A stretch of 58,233 nt of DNA from an uncultured Eubacteriales bacterium (GCA_900540635.1 UQGU01000009.1:1-58233); one strand, 5' to 3'; counted from the stretch's first letter, positions 25,987-33,919 are shown. The notes: a model not told the origin generated them from the sequence alone. Translations and numbers: made by a program.

Positions 25987-26419
25987 ACAGTGTCGTGAAA
26001 AAGTAGATCAGGCCATAGACAGCCGACGCGCCCAAGCCGTAGACGATCACAGGCCCGGCAATGGTAAAAATCTTTGCGCCCACCCCCAGAATGAACCCTT
26101 CCGTCTGGAATTCCACAGCCGGGGCGGCAATGGCGTTTGCAAAGCCGGTGATGGGCACCAGTGTCCCGGCCCCGGCCACCTTGGCAATGTCATCGTAGAG
26201 GCTCAGTCCGGTCAGCAAGGCAGACAGAGCAACCAATGTCATGGACGCGGCGGTTCCGGCATCCTGCTTCGGCAAGCCGATGCTGCCGTACAGTTCCGTC
26301 AAGCCCTGCCCCAGGGTGCAGATCAGCCCGCCGATGACAAAGGCGCAGATGCAGTCCTTCCACAGCGGGGATTTGGGGCACAGCTCCTTCACCATTTTTG
26401 CATATTGCTTTTGGGTCAT
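25985..26419 (-). CDS. spoVAC: Stage V sporulation protein AC
   Basis: 144 residues with four to five hydrophobic segments and the SpoVAC signature GTLVPITGFANAIAAPAVEF..EGFILGVGAK. SpoVAC is part of the SpoVA channel that moves dipicolinic acid across the inner spore membrane. spoVAD and spoVAE are not next to it. The start at ATG 26419 is placed 7-8 nt from GGAGGG; ATG 26425 is too close. Confidence 0.88.
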   Translation of the reverse strand: MTQKQYAKMVKELCPKSPLWKDCICAFVIGGLICTLGQGLTELYGSIGLPKQDAGTAASMTLVALSALLTGLSLYDDIAKVAGAGTLVPITGFANAIAAPAVEFQTEGFILGVGAKIFTIAGPVIVYGLGASAVYGLIYFFTTL

Positions 26420-26481
26420 ATCCATCCCTCCTGAGAACAGAATGCCCTTTTTTCGCAAAAATACCCGGAAAGAAATCTGAC

Positions 26482-26510
26482 TTGCAATCAGAATGTGACT
26501 TTGCTACAAT
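26482..26510 (+). promoter_or_regulatory. Promoter of the RluA-family gene
   Basis: TTGCAA (26482-26487), 17-nt spacer, TACAAT (26505-26510), 21 nt before the ATG. Confidence 0.72.
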
Positions 26511-26530
26511 AAAGGAAACGAGGTGGTGCT

Positions 26531-27166
26531 ATGGAGATTTTGTATCAGGATGCGGATATTCTTGTTTGCATCAAGCCTGCCCGGGTCCTGTCTACAGACG
26601 AGCCCGGTGGACTTCCGGAACTCGTCCGGGAGTCTCTTGGAGACAAAAGCGCGGATGTGCGCACGGTGCACCGGCTGGACCGTGTGGTCAGCGGGCTCAT
26701 TGTCCTGGCCCGCAATGCCGCCGCTGCTTCCGAGCTTTCACGGCAGATTCGGGAGGGCGGCTTTGAAAAGGAATATCTGGCGGTGGTCCATGGAGCCCCG
26801 GCAGAGGAGCGCGGGACCTTCCGGGACCTGCTGGGTCGGGACAAGGCCCGGCGCATGACCTTTGTTGCAGAGCAGGGCGGCAAGGGAATTCAGGAGGCGG
26901 TGCTGGACTATTCCCTTTTGGCGTCCCAAAATGACATGAGCAAGGTGCGCATCCGCCTGCATACAGGCAGGACCCATCAGATTCGGGTCCAGTTCGCCAG
27001 CCGGGGAATGCCTCTGGTGGGAGAGCGGAAGTATTCCGAGCGAAACGACCCCTGCGAAATTGCCCTCTGGTCCTATCGCCTTGCCTTCATCCACCCGAAA
27101 ACGGAGAAACCCATGGAATTCATCCAGGAACCGCCCAGGGAATACCCCTGGAACGAATTTGACTGA
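26531..27166 (+). CDS. RluA-family pseudouridine synthase
   Basis: 211 residues without an N-terminal S4 domain, so it belongs to the short RluA/TruC group. The catalytic motif HRLDRVVSGL carries the nucleophilic aspartate, and LHTGRTHQIRVQFA is the second signature. It isomerises uridine in rRNA or tRNA; the target base cannot be read. The product ends 12 nt before the next small gene, so they are probably co-transcribed. Confidence 0.9.
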   Translation: MEILYQDADILVCIKPARVLSTDEPGGLPELVRESLGDKSADVRTVHRLDRVVSGLIVLARNAAAASELSRQIREGGFEKEYLAVVHGAPAEERGTFRDLLGRDKARRMTFVAEQGGKGIQEAVLDYSLLASQNDMSKVRIRLHTGRTHQIRVQFASRGMPLVGERKYSERNDPCEIALWSYRLAFIHPKTEKPMEFIQEPPREYPWNEFD

Positions 27167-27178
27167 GGAGGCAAAAAT

Positions 27179-27439
27179 ATGCCAAATTATGACTTCTTTC
27201 AGCATAAGGCCTGTGAGTATTTCCCCTGCCATCAGGGGGCGGACCCGGAGACCTTCAGCTGCCTGTTCTGCTACTGCCCGCTGTATGCCTTGGGGGAGAA
27301 CTGCGGCGGCAGCTTCACCTATACCAAGGACGGCATCAAGGATTGCTCCCGGTGCCTGCGGCCCCACAGAAGGGAAAACTACGGCGCCATCTGCGAAAAA
27401 ATGTCCGGAATTCTGGAATTGGCCCGAAAAAAAGCTTAA
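27179..27439 (+). CDS. Small cysteine-rich protein
   Basis: 86 residues with ten cysteines, in groups CEYFPCH, CLFCYCPLY, CGG and CSRCLRPH. The pattern matches the small Cys-rich domain family often found beside cobamide or metal genes. It probably binds zinc or an Fe-S cluster; the function is unknown. GGAGG precedes the ATG. Confidence 0.82.
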   Translation: MPNYDFFQHKACEYFPCHQGADPETFSCLFCYCPLYALGENCGGSFTYTKDGIKDCSRCLRPHRRENYGAICEKMSGILELARKKA

Positions 27440-27498
27440 CCGAAACGGCACTATCGGTTGTATACGAGTGCTATATTCTATAAACAGGGGGATTTTCT

Positions 27499-28614
27499 AT
27501 GGAAAAGATGAAGAAAAAGCTGGGCTTCGGCTTTATGCGTCTGCCAATGAAGGGGGACGAGATCGACATTGCCCAGACCTGCGGCATGGTGGATGAATTC
27601 CTGGCCAGAGGCTTTAACTATTTTGACGTGGCCCGTGGCTATCTGAACAGCAGAGCGGAGACGACCCTGCGCACCTGCCTGACCAGCCGCCACCCCAGAG
27701 AGAGCTACCTGCTGACGGACAAGCTCTCCGGCAGTTTCTTCAAAACCGAGGCGGATGTGCGCCCTCTGTTTGAGGCGCAGTTGGCGGACTGCGGCGTGGA
27801 CTATTTTGACTTTTACCTGATGCATGCTCAGTGCCAGGAGAACTACGACCACTACAAGCAGTGCCGGGCCTATGAGCAGGCCTTCCAGCTGAAAGCCGAG
27901 GGAAAGATTCGCCATGTAGGGCTGTCCTTTCACGATTCCGCGGAGTTCCTGGACAAGATCCTGACGGAGTATCCCCAGATCGAAATCGTTCAGCTCCAAT
28001 TTAACTACCTGGACTATGAAGACCCCGCCGTCCAGAGCAAGGCCTGCTACGAGGTCTGTGTGAAGCATGGCAAGCCTGTGCTGGTTATGGAGCCGGTAAA
28101 GGGCGGCAGACTGACCCAGCTTCCGGAGAAGGCCCAGGAAATTCTGGACGAGCTCCACGGCGGCAGCAGCGCCAGCTATGCCATTCGCTTTGCGGCAGGT
28201 TTTGAGAACATCAAAATGGTCCTGTCCGGCATGAGCTCTATGGAGCAGCTGAAGGACAACACGGACTACATGGCGGATTTCAAGCCTCTGAACGAGCAGG
28301 AACTGAATGCCATTGAGGGGGTGCGGAATGTATTCCGCAGCATGAACCTGATCCCCTGCACGGCCTGCCGCTACTGCGAGGCAGGCTGCCCCCAGCAGAT
28401 CCACATCCCCGATCTGTTTGCGGTGATGAACACCAAGCAGACCCATAAGGACTGGAATGCGGATTTCTACTACGATGTCCATACGGCCAATTCCGGCAAG
28501 GCATCGGACTGCGTGGGATGCGGCCAGTGCGAGGAGATCTGCCCCCAGCATTTGGAGATTCGCTCTTTGCTGAAGCAGGTCGCCGGGATCTTTGAAAAGA
28601 AGGAAGCGAAATAA
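27499..28614 (+). CDS. Aldo/keto reductase with C-terminal 2[4Fe-4S] ferredoxin domain
   Basis: 371 residues. The N-terminal aldo/keto reductase barrel has GFGFMRLP, the FDVARGY loop with the catalytic Tyr, a DYFDFYLMH strand and GLSFH. The C-terminal part has two Fe-S motifs, CTACRYCEAGCP and CVGCGQCEEICP. This fused type is common in anaerobic Firmicutes and probably couples ferredoxin-like electron transfer to a carbonyl substrate. The substrate is unknown. Confidence 0.9.
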   Translation: MEKMKKKLGFGFMRLPMKGDEIDIAQTCGMVDEFLARGFNYFDVARGYLNSRAETTLRTCLTSRHPRESYLLTDKLSGSFFKTEADVRPLFEAQLADCGVDYFDFYLMHAQCQENYDHYKQCRAYEQAFQLKAEGKIRHVGLSFHDSAEFLDKILTEYPQIEIVQLQFNYLDYEDPAVQSKACYEVCVKHGKPVLVMEPVKGGRLTQLPEKAQEILDELHGGSSASYAIRFAAGFENIKMVLSGMSSMEQLKDNTDYMADFKPLNEQELNAIEGVRNVFRSMNLIPCTACRYCEAGCPQQIHIPDLFAVMNTKQTHKDWNADFYYDVHTANSGKASDCVGCGQCEEICPQHLEIRSLLKQVAGIFEKKEAK

Positions 28615-28621
28615 GAAAACG

Positions 28622-28644
28622 GGGTGCCCCAGCCTGGGGCACCC
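28622..28644 (+). other. Intergenic hairpin without T tract
   Basis: Perfect 10-bp inverted repeat GGGTGCCCCA/TGGGGCACCC with a 3-nt loop, followed by AAAAAA. On the + strand it lacks a U run, so it may stabilise the 3' end rather than terminate. Confidence 0.5.
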
Positions 28645-28659
28645 AAAAAATCGCCTGAC

Positions 28660-28688
28660 TTGACAGAAAAGCCGGGAAAGGCTATACT
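28660..28688 (+). promoter_or_regulatory. Promoter of the DnaQ-like gene
   Basis: TTGACA (28660-28665), 17-nt spacer, TATACT (28683-28688): the only perfect TTGACA box seen in the window. Confidence 0.82.
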
Positions 28689-28719
28689 GTGTACACAAAA
28701 AGAAAATTGGAGATTTGCT

Positions 28720-29394
28720 ATGCTTGCTTCTGCACAGGGGAAAAACCTGAATCGCTATGTGCCGGATTATGTGCTGTTTGACCTGGAAACCACGGGAATT
28801 TCCTGCAATTGCGATGAGGTGATTGAAATATCTGCCGTGAAGGTCCGCAGTGGAACCATTGCGGATAGCTTCTCGAGCCTGGTAAACCCCGGCAGACCCA
28901 TTCCCTGGGGCGCAAGTCAGGTGAACAATATCACGGACGGGATGGTCTCGGATGCCCCGACTATGGAGGAGATTCTGCCGGTGTTTCTGAACTTCTTCGG
29001 CGACGACGTGCTGGTGGGCCACAACATTGAGCGGTTCGACCTGAAATTCCTGGTTCGGGACTGCCGTACCCGCTTCGGCCTGGTGCCGGGCAACGACTAT
29101 GTGGATACCCTGCGCTTTGCCCGCTGCCGTTTGGCGGGGCTGCCCACCTACCGGCTGACGGCTCTGGCAGAGCACTACGGCCTGTCTACAATGGGGGCCC
29201 ACCGGGCCTTGAACGACTGCCGGATGAACCAGCAGGTCTTTGAGCTCCTGGCCCGGGAGCCGGAGGCCGATTCCGCCCCGGAGAAGCTCTGCCCCCTCTG
29301 CGGCGCGCCCCTGGCCAAGCGCCGGGGCCGCTTTGGCGCATTCTACGGCTGCACCGGTTATCCACTGTGCCGGTATACGGAGAATATTCCATAA
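28720..29394 (+). CDS. DnaQ-like 3'-5' exonuclease with C-terminal topoisomerase-type zinc finger
   Basis: 224 residues. The exonuclease motifs are FDLETTG, VGHNIERFD and HRALNDC (catalytic His and Asp of the DEDDh type). The C-terminus has CPLCGAPL..YGCTGYPLC, a four-Cys zinc finger like those of topoisomerase I. It may proofread or trim DNA. The start at 28720 follows TTGGAG. Confidence 0.85.
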   Translation: MLASAQGKNLNRYVPDYVLFDLETTGISCNCDEVIEISAVKVRSGTIADSFSSLVNPGRPIPWGASQVNNITDGMVSDAPTMEEILPVFLNFFGDDVLVGHNIERFDLKFLVRDCRTRFGLVPGNDYVDTLRFARCRLAGLPTYRLTALAEHYGLSTMGAHRALNDCRMNQQVFELLAREPEADSAPEKLCPLCGAPLAKRRGRFGAFYGCTGYPLCRYTENIP

Positions 29395-29416
29395 AATTTT
29401 CAAAAATATGCGATAG

Positions 29417-29464
29417 AAAGCAGAAAAACAGAGAAAATAAAAGCTCTGTTTTTCTGCTTTTTTG
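29417..29464 (+). terminator. Terminator of the DnaQ-like gene
   Basis: 17-bp stem 29417-29433/29444-29460, then T to 29464. Confidence 0.85.
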
Positions 29465-29511
29465 CCTTTTTGTTTCGAAAATTCTAAAAACGAAAAGTTT
29501 TCAGGAGAAAA

Positions 29512-30111
29512 ATGAGGGCGGAGATGGAAAATCATACTATGCAGCCAGGTAATTGTTTTTTCCTAAAAAATCAGCTATCATGTAAAAAATCAAAAAGAAA
29601 GATGCGTGAGGAAATGAAACAAGGGCACTATGAAGAGAAAACATGCGCTACCCAAAAGGAAAAATGGCTCTGGCTTCTGCTGCTGATTCCTCTGATTCTG
29701 GGGATTGCGGCCTATGGTTTTCACCAGGCGGGGAAGCCCAAAGCCGAAACGCCCAACGGCGTGAGCGCGGACCAATTCGGAGGCGGCGAAAAGGACCCGG
29801 ATTCCATTGCGATCCCCGGCTATGAGGGCATCGATCTGAAAGCGGATACCCGGCAACAGACGGTTGGCCTGCCCAACCCCAGTCAGAATACCTGCTATTT
29901 CCAGATCACCCTGTCCCTGGAGGACGGTACGGTGCTGTGGCAGTCTCAGCTGGTGGAGCCGGGAGAAGTCTCGGAACCCATGAAGCTGAATGAGGCATTG
30001 CCGGCGGGGACCTATCCCAACGCCGTGCTGCATTTTTCCTGCTATACCATGGACGGCTCTATGACCCCGCTGAACAGCGCGGAGACAGGGCTGACGCTTT
30101 GGGTCAGATAG
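29512..30111 (+). CDS. Membrane-anchored protein of the surface-protein locus
   Basis: Up to 199 residues: a basic cytoplasmic N-terminus, one membrane helix at about 51-70 (KWLWLLLLIPLILGIAAYG), a linker, and an outer beta-rich domain (LPNPSQNTCYFQITLSLEDG..LPAGTYPNAVLHFSC). It could hold or assemble the secreted proteins encoded next. The start is uncertain: ATG 29512, 29524 and 29602 are in frame and 29512 has AGGAG 4 nt upstream. The family is not known to me. It ends 12 nt before the next gene. Confidence 0.65.
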   Translation: MRAEMENHTMQPGNCFFLKNQLSCKKSKRKMREEMKQGHYEEKTCATQKEKWLWLLLLIPLILGIAAYGFHQAGKPKAETPNGVSADQFGGGEKDPDSIAIPGYEGIDLKADTRQQTVGLPNPSQNTCYFQITLSLEDGTVLWQSQLVEPGEVSEPMKLNEALPAGTYPNAVLHFSCYTMDGSMTPLNSAETGLTLWVR

Positions 30112-30123
30112 GAGGTGTACATC

Positions 30124-30630
30124 ATGTGGAAAATAGGCTGTGTTCTGGCTGCGCTGTGCCTGGTGCTGTGCTGCTCCGGGACGGCTTTCGCGGATTCTAC
30201 GGTCATTACGGTGGAGGTCCCCCAGCCCAGCTACCAGCTGAGCATTCCCTCCGGCAGCGCCATGGGGTATGGGGACGCGTCCTGTACGCTGGGTGTTCCA
30301 ACGGTCACGGCGGCTTCCGGCTTTCGGGAGGGCATGGGGTTGAAGCTTTCCGTCAGCTACAGCGGCAGCTTTTCCAGCCCCGGGGTCTCTACGGTAATTC
30401 CTTACCGCTTTGCCTTCCGCACCGGAATCGGAGAGATTGGCTGGAATTCCGGAGACTGCCTTTATTTCAGCCGGACGGAGGATGGCGGGCTGACTCCCAA
30501 CGGCCATACGGCGGAGGGCGCGGTGCCGGAGGCGATTCTGCTGTACGTTTCCCCCGCCGACTGGCAGACCGCCTACCCGGGCAGCTATGCGGCGGTCATC
30601 AACTACAGCGCCTCTGTGACCATGGAATAA
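30124..30630 (+). CDS. Secreted beta-sandwich-like surface protein, paralogue 1
   Basis: 168 residues with a signal peptide (predicted cut after AFA at 23). The mature part is Ser/Thr/Tyr-rich and beta-like. It resembles the two following proteins: VEVPQPSYQLSIPSG matches their KVPAASYTMKVPA, VIPYRFAF matches TIPYSLSF, and the end GSYAAVINYSASV matches GDYTSTITFTSKV. It is the most divergent of the three. The ATG at 30124 has GGAGGT 7 nt upstream. Function unknown; subunit of a surface structure is an inference. Confidence 0.7.
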   Translation: MWKIGCVLAALCLVLCCSGTAFADSTVITVEVPQPSYQLSIPSGSAMGYGDASCTLGVPTVTAASGFREGMGLKLSVSYSGSFSSPGVSTVIPYRFAFRTGIGEIGWNSGDCLYFSRTEDGGLTPNGHTAEGAVPEAILLYVSPADWQTAYPGSYAAVINYSASVTME

Positions 30631-30675
30631 CTCTGTAAAATCCCCGAGAGAGTAAAGTAAAAGGAGACAAAAATC

Positions 30676-31236
30676 ATGAGAAAAACAATCGCACTGATCC
30701 TTGCGGTCTGCACACTGCTGTCCTTCGCAGTAGTGGCCTCCGCAGACACCGTTACCAGCAGTACAACGACCCTGACTACCAAGGTCCCGGCTGCAAGCTA
30801 TACGATGAAGGTCCCTGCTAACCAGACGATTGACTATCGTCTTACGACTAAGAAAATTGGAAATGTGACGATCGAAGAATCGACAGGCTTTTCAGAGTTG
30901 AAAAGAATTGAGGTAGCAGTGGGCACTACGGAGTTCACCAGCGAGAAAGTCAATACGACAATTCCTTATTCGCTCAGCTTTAGATGGAGTTCAGGCAGAA
31001 GTTATGGCTTTACTTATGCGGGCGTGGGAGTGGTACTGCTCTTTGAGGGCCAGCAAGACGGAACAGTTAAGAGCCGTGCGACTGCCTACCGCGAAAAAGG
31101 TAGCAGTCGCAATAATCCGGAGGCAGAGTTGGAGTATATGGAAGTCGGCATCACTCCCCGTTCCTGGGACAAAGCTCTGGCAGGCGACTATACCTCCACG
31201 ATTACCTTCACCTCCAAGGTTGTAGCTGTAACGTAA
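30676..31236 (+). CDS. Secreted surface protein, paralogue 2
   Basis: 186 residues with signal peptide MRKTIALILAVCTLLSFAVV, cut after ASA at 23. The mature protein starts with a Thr-rich strand (TTTLTTKVPAASYTMKVPA) and ends in ALAGDYTSTITFTSKVVAV. It is nearly identical to paralogue 3 at both ends but differs strongly in the middle. AAGGAG lies 9 nt before the ATG. I know no family; an extracellular beta-sandwich subunit is likely. Confidence 0.72.
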   Translation: MRKTIALILAVCTLLSFAVVASADTVTSSTTTLTTKVPAASYTMKVPANQTIDYRLTTKKIGNVTIEESTGFSELKRIEVAVGTTEFTSEKVNTTIPYSLSFRWSSGRSYGFTYAGVGVVLLFEGQQDGTVKSRATAYREKGSSRNNPEAELEYMEVGITPRSWDKALAGDYTSTITFTSKVVAVT

Positions 31237-31261
31237 TACCGTTGTCGGAATTTTGAAAAAT

Positions 31262-31320
31262 CGAGTATTCCGGCGGGCGCTTTATTTGCGCTTCCCGTTT
31301 TCTATTTCCGCCCGCCTTTT
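31262..31320 (+). pseudogene. Remnant of the 5' end of the wall-anchored gene, from the duplication
   Basis: The sequence after paralogue 2 (TTGAAAAATCGAGTATTCCGG and the following GC/pyrimidine-rich stretch) aligns with the start of the gene at 31973 but has a one-base deletion and substitutions. It stops where the duplicated tail of gene 30124-30630 begins at 31321. Its GGCGGGC/GCCCGCC ends could also form a terminator-like hairpin before TTTT. Confidence 0.65.
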
Positions 31321-32040
31321 GTGACTGTGGAATAAGTCCGTAAAATCCCCGAGAGGGCAAAATATAAGGAGACAAAAATCATGAGAAAAACAATCGCACT
31401 GATCCTTGCGGTCTGCACCCTGCTGTCCTTTGCGGTGGCGGCCTCCGCGGACACCGTTACCAGCGGTACAACGACCCTGACTACCAAGGTCCCGGCTGCA
31501 AGCTATACGATGAAGGTCCCTGCCGACCAGACGATCAAGTATGGTGCTATGCATACCGAAATTGGAATTGTGACGATCGAAAATTCGGAAGGTTTTTCGG
31601 AGAAGAAAAATGTTGAGGTAACAGTGGGCCTTAAGGAGTTCACCAGTAAGGGCGTTGATACGACAATTCCCTATGAAATCGCTACTAAATGGAACGACGG
31701 AGGCTACTACTCCTTTGATACAAAGATGTATCCAGAGGCTGTGCTGCGCTTTGAGGGCCAGCAAGACGGAACAGTAAAGAGCAATGCGACTAGCATTGAT
31801 GTAAACGGCGTTACCAAGAATCCGCCCAAACCGGCTTCGGACAACCAGCTGACTCAGATGGAAATTAAGATCGCATCCGGTTACTGGGCCAATGCTCTGG
31901 CGGGCGACTATACCTCTACGATCACTTTCACCTCCAAGGTCGTAGCGGTAAAGTAATACCATCGTTGGAATTTTGAAAAATCGAGTATTCCGGGCGGGCG
32001 CCTTCTTCGCCCTTCTCATTCTGCTGCTTCTGCCCGCCTT
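31321..32040 (+). repeat. Tandem duplication, copy B
   Basis: It opens with GTGACTGTGGAATAA, a degenerate copy of the last codons of gene 30124-30630, then the same 5' UTR as copy A, paralogue 3 and the intact start of the wall-anchored gene. Confidence 0.75.
31381..31956 (+). CDS. Secreted surface protein, paralogue 3
   Basis: 191 residues with the same signal peptide and N-terminal strand as paralogue 2. Mid-protein differences cluster between about residues 55 and 165, with LRFEGQQDGTVKS kept as a central landmark. The C-terminus NALAGDYTSTITFTSKVVAV is again almost identical. It has the same ribosome site as copy A. Probably a second version of the same subunit. Confidence 0.72.
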   Translation: MRKTIALILAVCTLLSFAVAASADTVTSGTTTLTTKVPAASYTMKVPADQTIKYGAMHTEIGIVTIENSEGFSEKKNVEVTVGLKEFTSKGVDTTIPYEIATKWNDGGYYSFDTKMYPEAVLRFEGQQDGTVKSNATSIDVNGVTKNPPKPASDNQLTQMEIKIASGYWANALAGDYTSTITFTSKVVAVK

Positions 32041-32443
32041 CGCGGACAGCCAGTCGCTGACGCTGTATACAACGGTGCCGGAACGGGCGAAGCTTTCCGT
32101 TGAGCTGCATGGAGCGGGAACCGTCCAGGTTGAAGATGCGCTGTTCTCCGACTCCGGCGATGCTGCCCTGATCCTTCGGGATCCATGGCAGGCGGCTTTC
32201 ACGCCGGGCAGCGGCTGCCGTCTGAAGCAGGTCCTGTGGAACGGCCAGGATGTGACGGCGCGGGTGCACGGCGGAAAGCTGCGGCTCAGTCCGGAAGCGG
32301 AAGAAAATACGCTTTTGGTGGTATTCTCCCAGAAAACGGAGGGAACGAACCCCCGCACCGGCGACGCCGGACCGGCATCGGCCCTGCTCACCGCCGGAGC
32401 TTCCGCTCTATGCCTGCTGCTTCTGAGAAAGAAAAAACAATAA
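31973..32443 (+). CDS. Small NPxTG-type wall-anchored protein
   Basis: 156 residues: signal peptide at residues 4-24, a beta-rich central part, and a sortase-type tail with NPRTGD (from 126), a hydrophobic helix and RKKKQ end. The start is TTG at 31973; no ATG lies before the signal peptide, and the only ribosome-site candidate is a weak GGAA. It closes the surface-protein locus and could be its wall anchor or base. No sortase gene is in the window. Confidence 0.68.
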   Translation: MKNRVFRAGAFFALLILLLLPAFADSQSLTLYTTVPERAKLSVELHGAGTVQVEDALFSDSGDAALILRDPWQAAFTPGSGCRLKQVLWNGQDVTARVHGGKLRLSPEAEENTLLVVFSQKTEGTNPRTGDAGPASALLTAGASALCLLLLRKKKQ

Positions 32444-32446
32444 AAA

Positions 32447-32480
32447 TGGGGCTGCTGCAAAAGATTTTGTAGCAGCCCCC
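32447..32480. terminator. Bidirectional terminator
   Basis: Stem TGGGGCTGCT.CAAAA/TTTTG.AGCAGCCCCCA between convergent genes. Confidence 0.82.
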
Positions 32481-32488
32481 AAATTATT

Positions 32489-33847
32489 TTACAGCCTTTC
32501 CGCCGCCTTGTCCCAGTTCAGGCGGAAGATGTAGATAACGAAGAGAATGCAGCTGACCGTCCAGGTCAGGGGGTAGGCCCAGGAGATCATGCGGAATTCG
32601 CGGATGAATTGCAGAATCACCGTCACATAGATGCTGCGCAGTACGCACCAGCAGCCCAGCATAACCACCATGGGCACAGAGGATTTGCCGCAGCCCCGGA
32701 GAATGCCTGCCGCGCAGTGGGCCAGGGCCAGCATACAGTAGAAAAGGGTATCGATCCGGGCGTGGGTAATGCCATAGGAGATGGCTTCCGGATCGCTGAT
32801 GAAGAGCTTCAGCAATTGGGGAATGAAAATGTACATGATAACGCCGATAAGCTCTGCCGCAACCATGGCAGACAGGACGCCGAACAGGGAGCCTTTCTTG
32901 GCACGGTCCACATTGCCGGCCCCCAGATTCTGGCTGACGAAGGTGGGCAGGGTCATGCTCATGGCCGTCACGGGCAGAAATGCAAAGCCCTCCACCTTGC
33001 TGTAGGCACCCAGGCCGCTCATGGCGTAGGCACCGAAGGAATTGACATTGGACTGAATGACCACATTGCCCAGACCGATCACGGAGTTTTGAATGCCGGT
33101 GGGCAAACCCTGCCGAATGATGCGGGACATCATGGCCCTGTCCCAGCGCAGCAGCCGGAAATCCAGCCGCAGGTGGGCTTCCGGTTCCCGGCGCATACGC
33201 CGCAGGCATAGTACCACACTGAGACCCTGTGCAATTACAGTGGCAACGGCAGCGCCCATAACATCCCAGTGAAAGCCTGCAACAAACACAAGATCCAGAA
33301 CTACGTTGGTCACGGAGGAAACGCCCAGATAGTACAGCGGCCGCAGACTGTCCCCCTGAGCCTGCATGATGGACATACAGACGTTATAGAGAACAATGGT
33401 GGTCACGCCGCCGAAGTACACCCGGAAGTATTGCAGGGAGTAGGGCAGGACTTCCACCGGTGTCCGCATCAGAACCAGCATTTTGGGAATGAACAGCAAA
33501 CCGGCAGCCGTTGCAATCAGGGACGCGAGGAGTCCAAAAAGGAAGGCATTGTGAATGGCCTTCTGGGTATTGGCGTTGTCCTTTGCCCCGAAGTACCGGG
33601 AAATGACTACACCGCCGCCAATGCCGATACCGTTAAAGAAACCGATGATCATAAAGGTCAGATTGCCGCCACTGCTGACGGCAGCAAAGGCGTTGTTGTT
33701 GGCAAAATTGCCGATGACCCAGGCATCCGCCATATTATAGAATTGCTGCAATAGCTGTCCCAGGAACAGGGGCAGCGCAAACCGCAGAATACTGCCGGAA
33801 ATGCTGCCCGCGGTCAGGGACTGTGTTCGCTTCATGGGAGTTCGCAT
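32489..33847 (-). CDS. MATE family efflux transporter
   Basis: 452 residues with about twelve membrane helices in two similar halves. N-terminal landmarks are LPLFLGQLLQQFYNMADAW and GGGVVISRYFGAKD, and mid-protein LPTGIQNSVIGLGN. It probably exports cationic drugs or metabolites using Na+ or H+. GAAAGGAA precedes the ATG. Confidence 0.92.
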   Translation of the reverse strand: MRTPMKRTQSLTAGSISGSILRFALPLFLGQLLQQFYNMADAWVIGNFANNNAFAAVSSGGNLTFMIIGFFNGIGIGGGVVISRYFGAKDNANTQKAIHNAFLFGLLASLIATAAGLLFIPKMLVLMRTPVEVLPYSLQYFRVYFGGVTTIVLYNVCMSIMQAQGDSLRPLYYLGVSSVTNVVLDLVFVAGFHWDVMGAAVATVIAQGLSVVLCLRRMRREPEAHLRLDFRLLRWDRAMMSRIIRQGLPTGIQNSVIGLGNVVIQSNVNSFGAYAMSGLGAYSKVEGFAFLPVTAMSMTLPTFVSQNLGAGNVDRAKKGSLFGVLSAMVAAELIGVIMYIFIPQLLKLFISDPEAISYGITHARIDTLFYCMLALAHCAAGILRGCGKSSVPMVVMLGCWCVLRSIYVTVILQFIREFRMISWAYPLTWTVSCILFVIYIFRLNWDKAAERL

Positions 33848-33884
33848 AGTGTTTCCTTTCTACTCTTCTGTTTCTATTCCGTGA

Positions 33885-33916
33885 TTTGCGCCCCTGCCTG
33901 AAAGCAGGGGCGCAAA
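33885..33916. other. Hairpin between coaBC and the MATE gene
   Basis: Perfect 13-bp inverted repeat TTTGCGCCCCTGC/GCAGGGGCGCAAA with a 6-nt loop. It lies downstream of coaBC but the T tract is on the wrong side for a classical terminator on the minus strand. Confidence 0.5.
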
Positions 33917-33919
33917 AAA

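Larger units (their letters stand above)
30616..31320 (+). repeat. Tandem duplication, copy A
   Basis: Copy A begins in the last codons of the gene ending at 30630 and runs through the following gene to a remnant of the start of the wall-anchored gene. It is aligned with copy B from 31321. The first 60 or so bases, both gene ends and the trailing 70 bases are closely alike. Confidence 0.75.

Noticed and set aside
27448..27495. AT-rich stretch with TTGTAT and TATAAA as a promoter for the aldo/keto reductase
   Set aside because: The spacer is only 15 nt and no better pair was found; not called.
28622..28644. Perfect hairpin considered as a terminator of the aldo/keto reductase gene
   Set aside because: It is followed by A rather than T on that strand, so it was listed only as a hairpin.
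27478..29535. 685-codon open frame on the minus strand
   Set aside because: It runs antisense through the aldo/keto reductase and DnaQ-like genes and matches nothing; the GC-rich third-base bias keeps antisense frames open.
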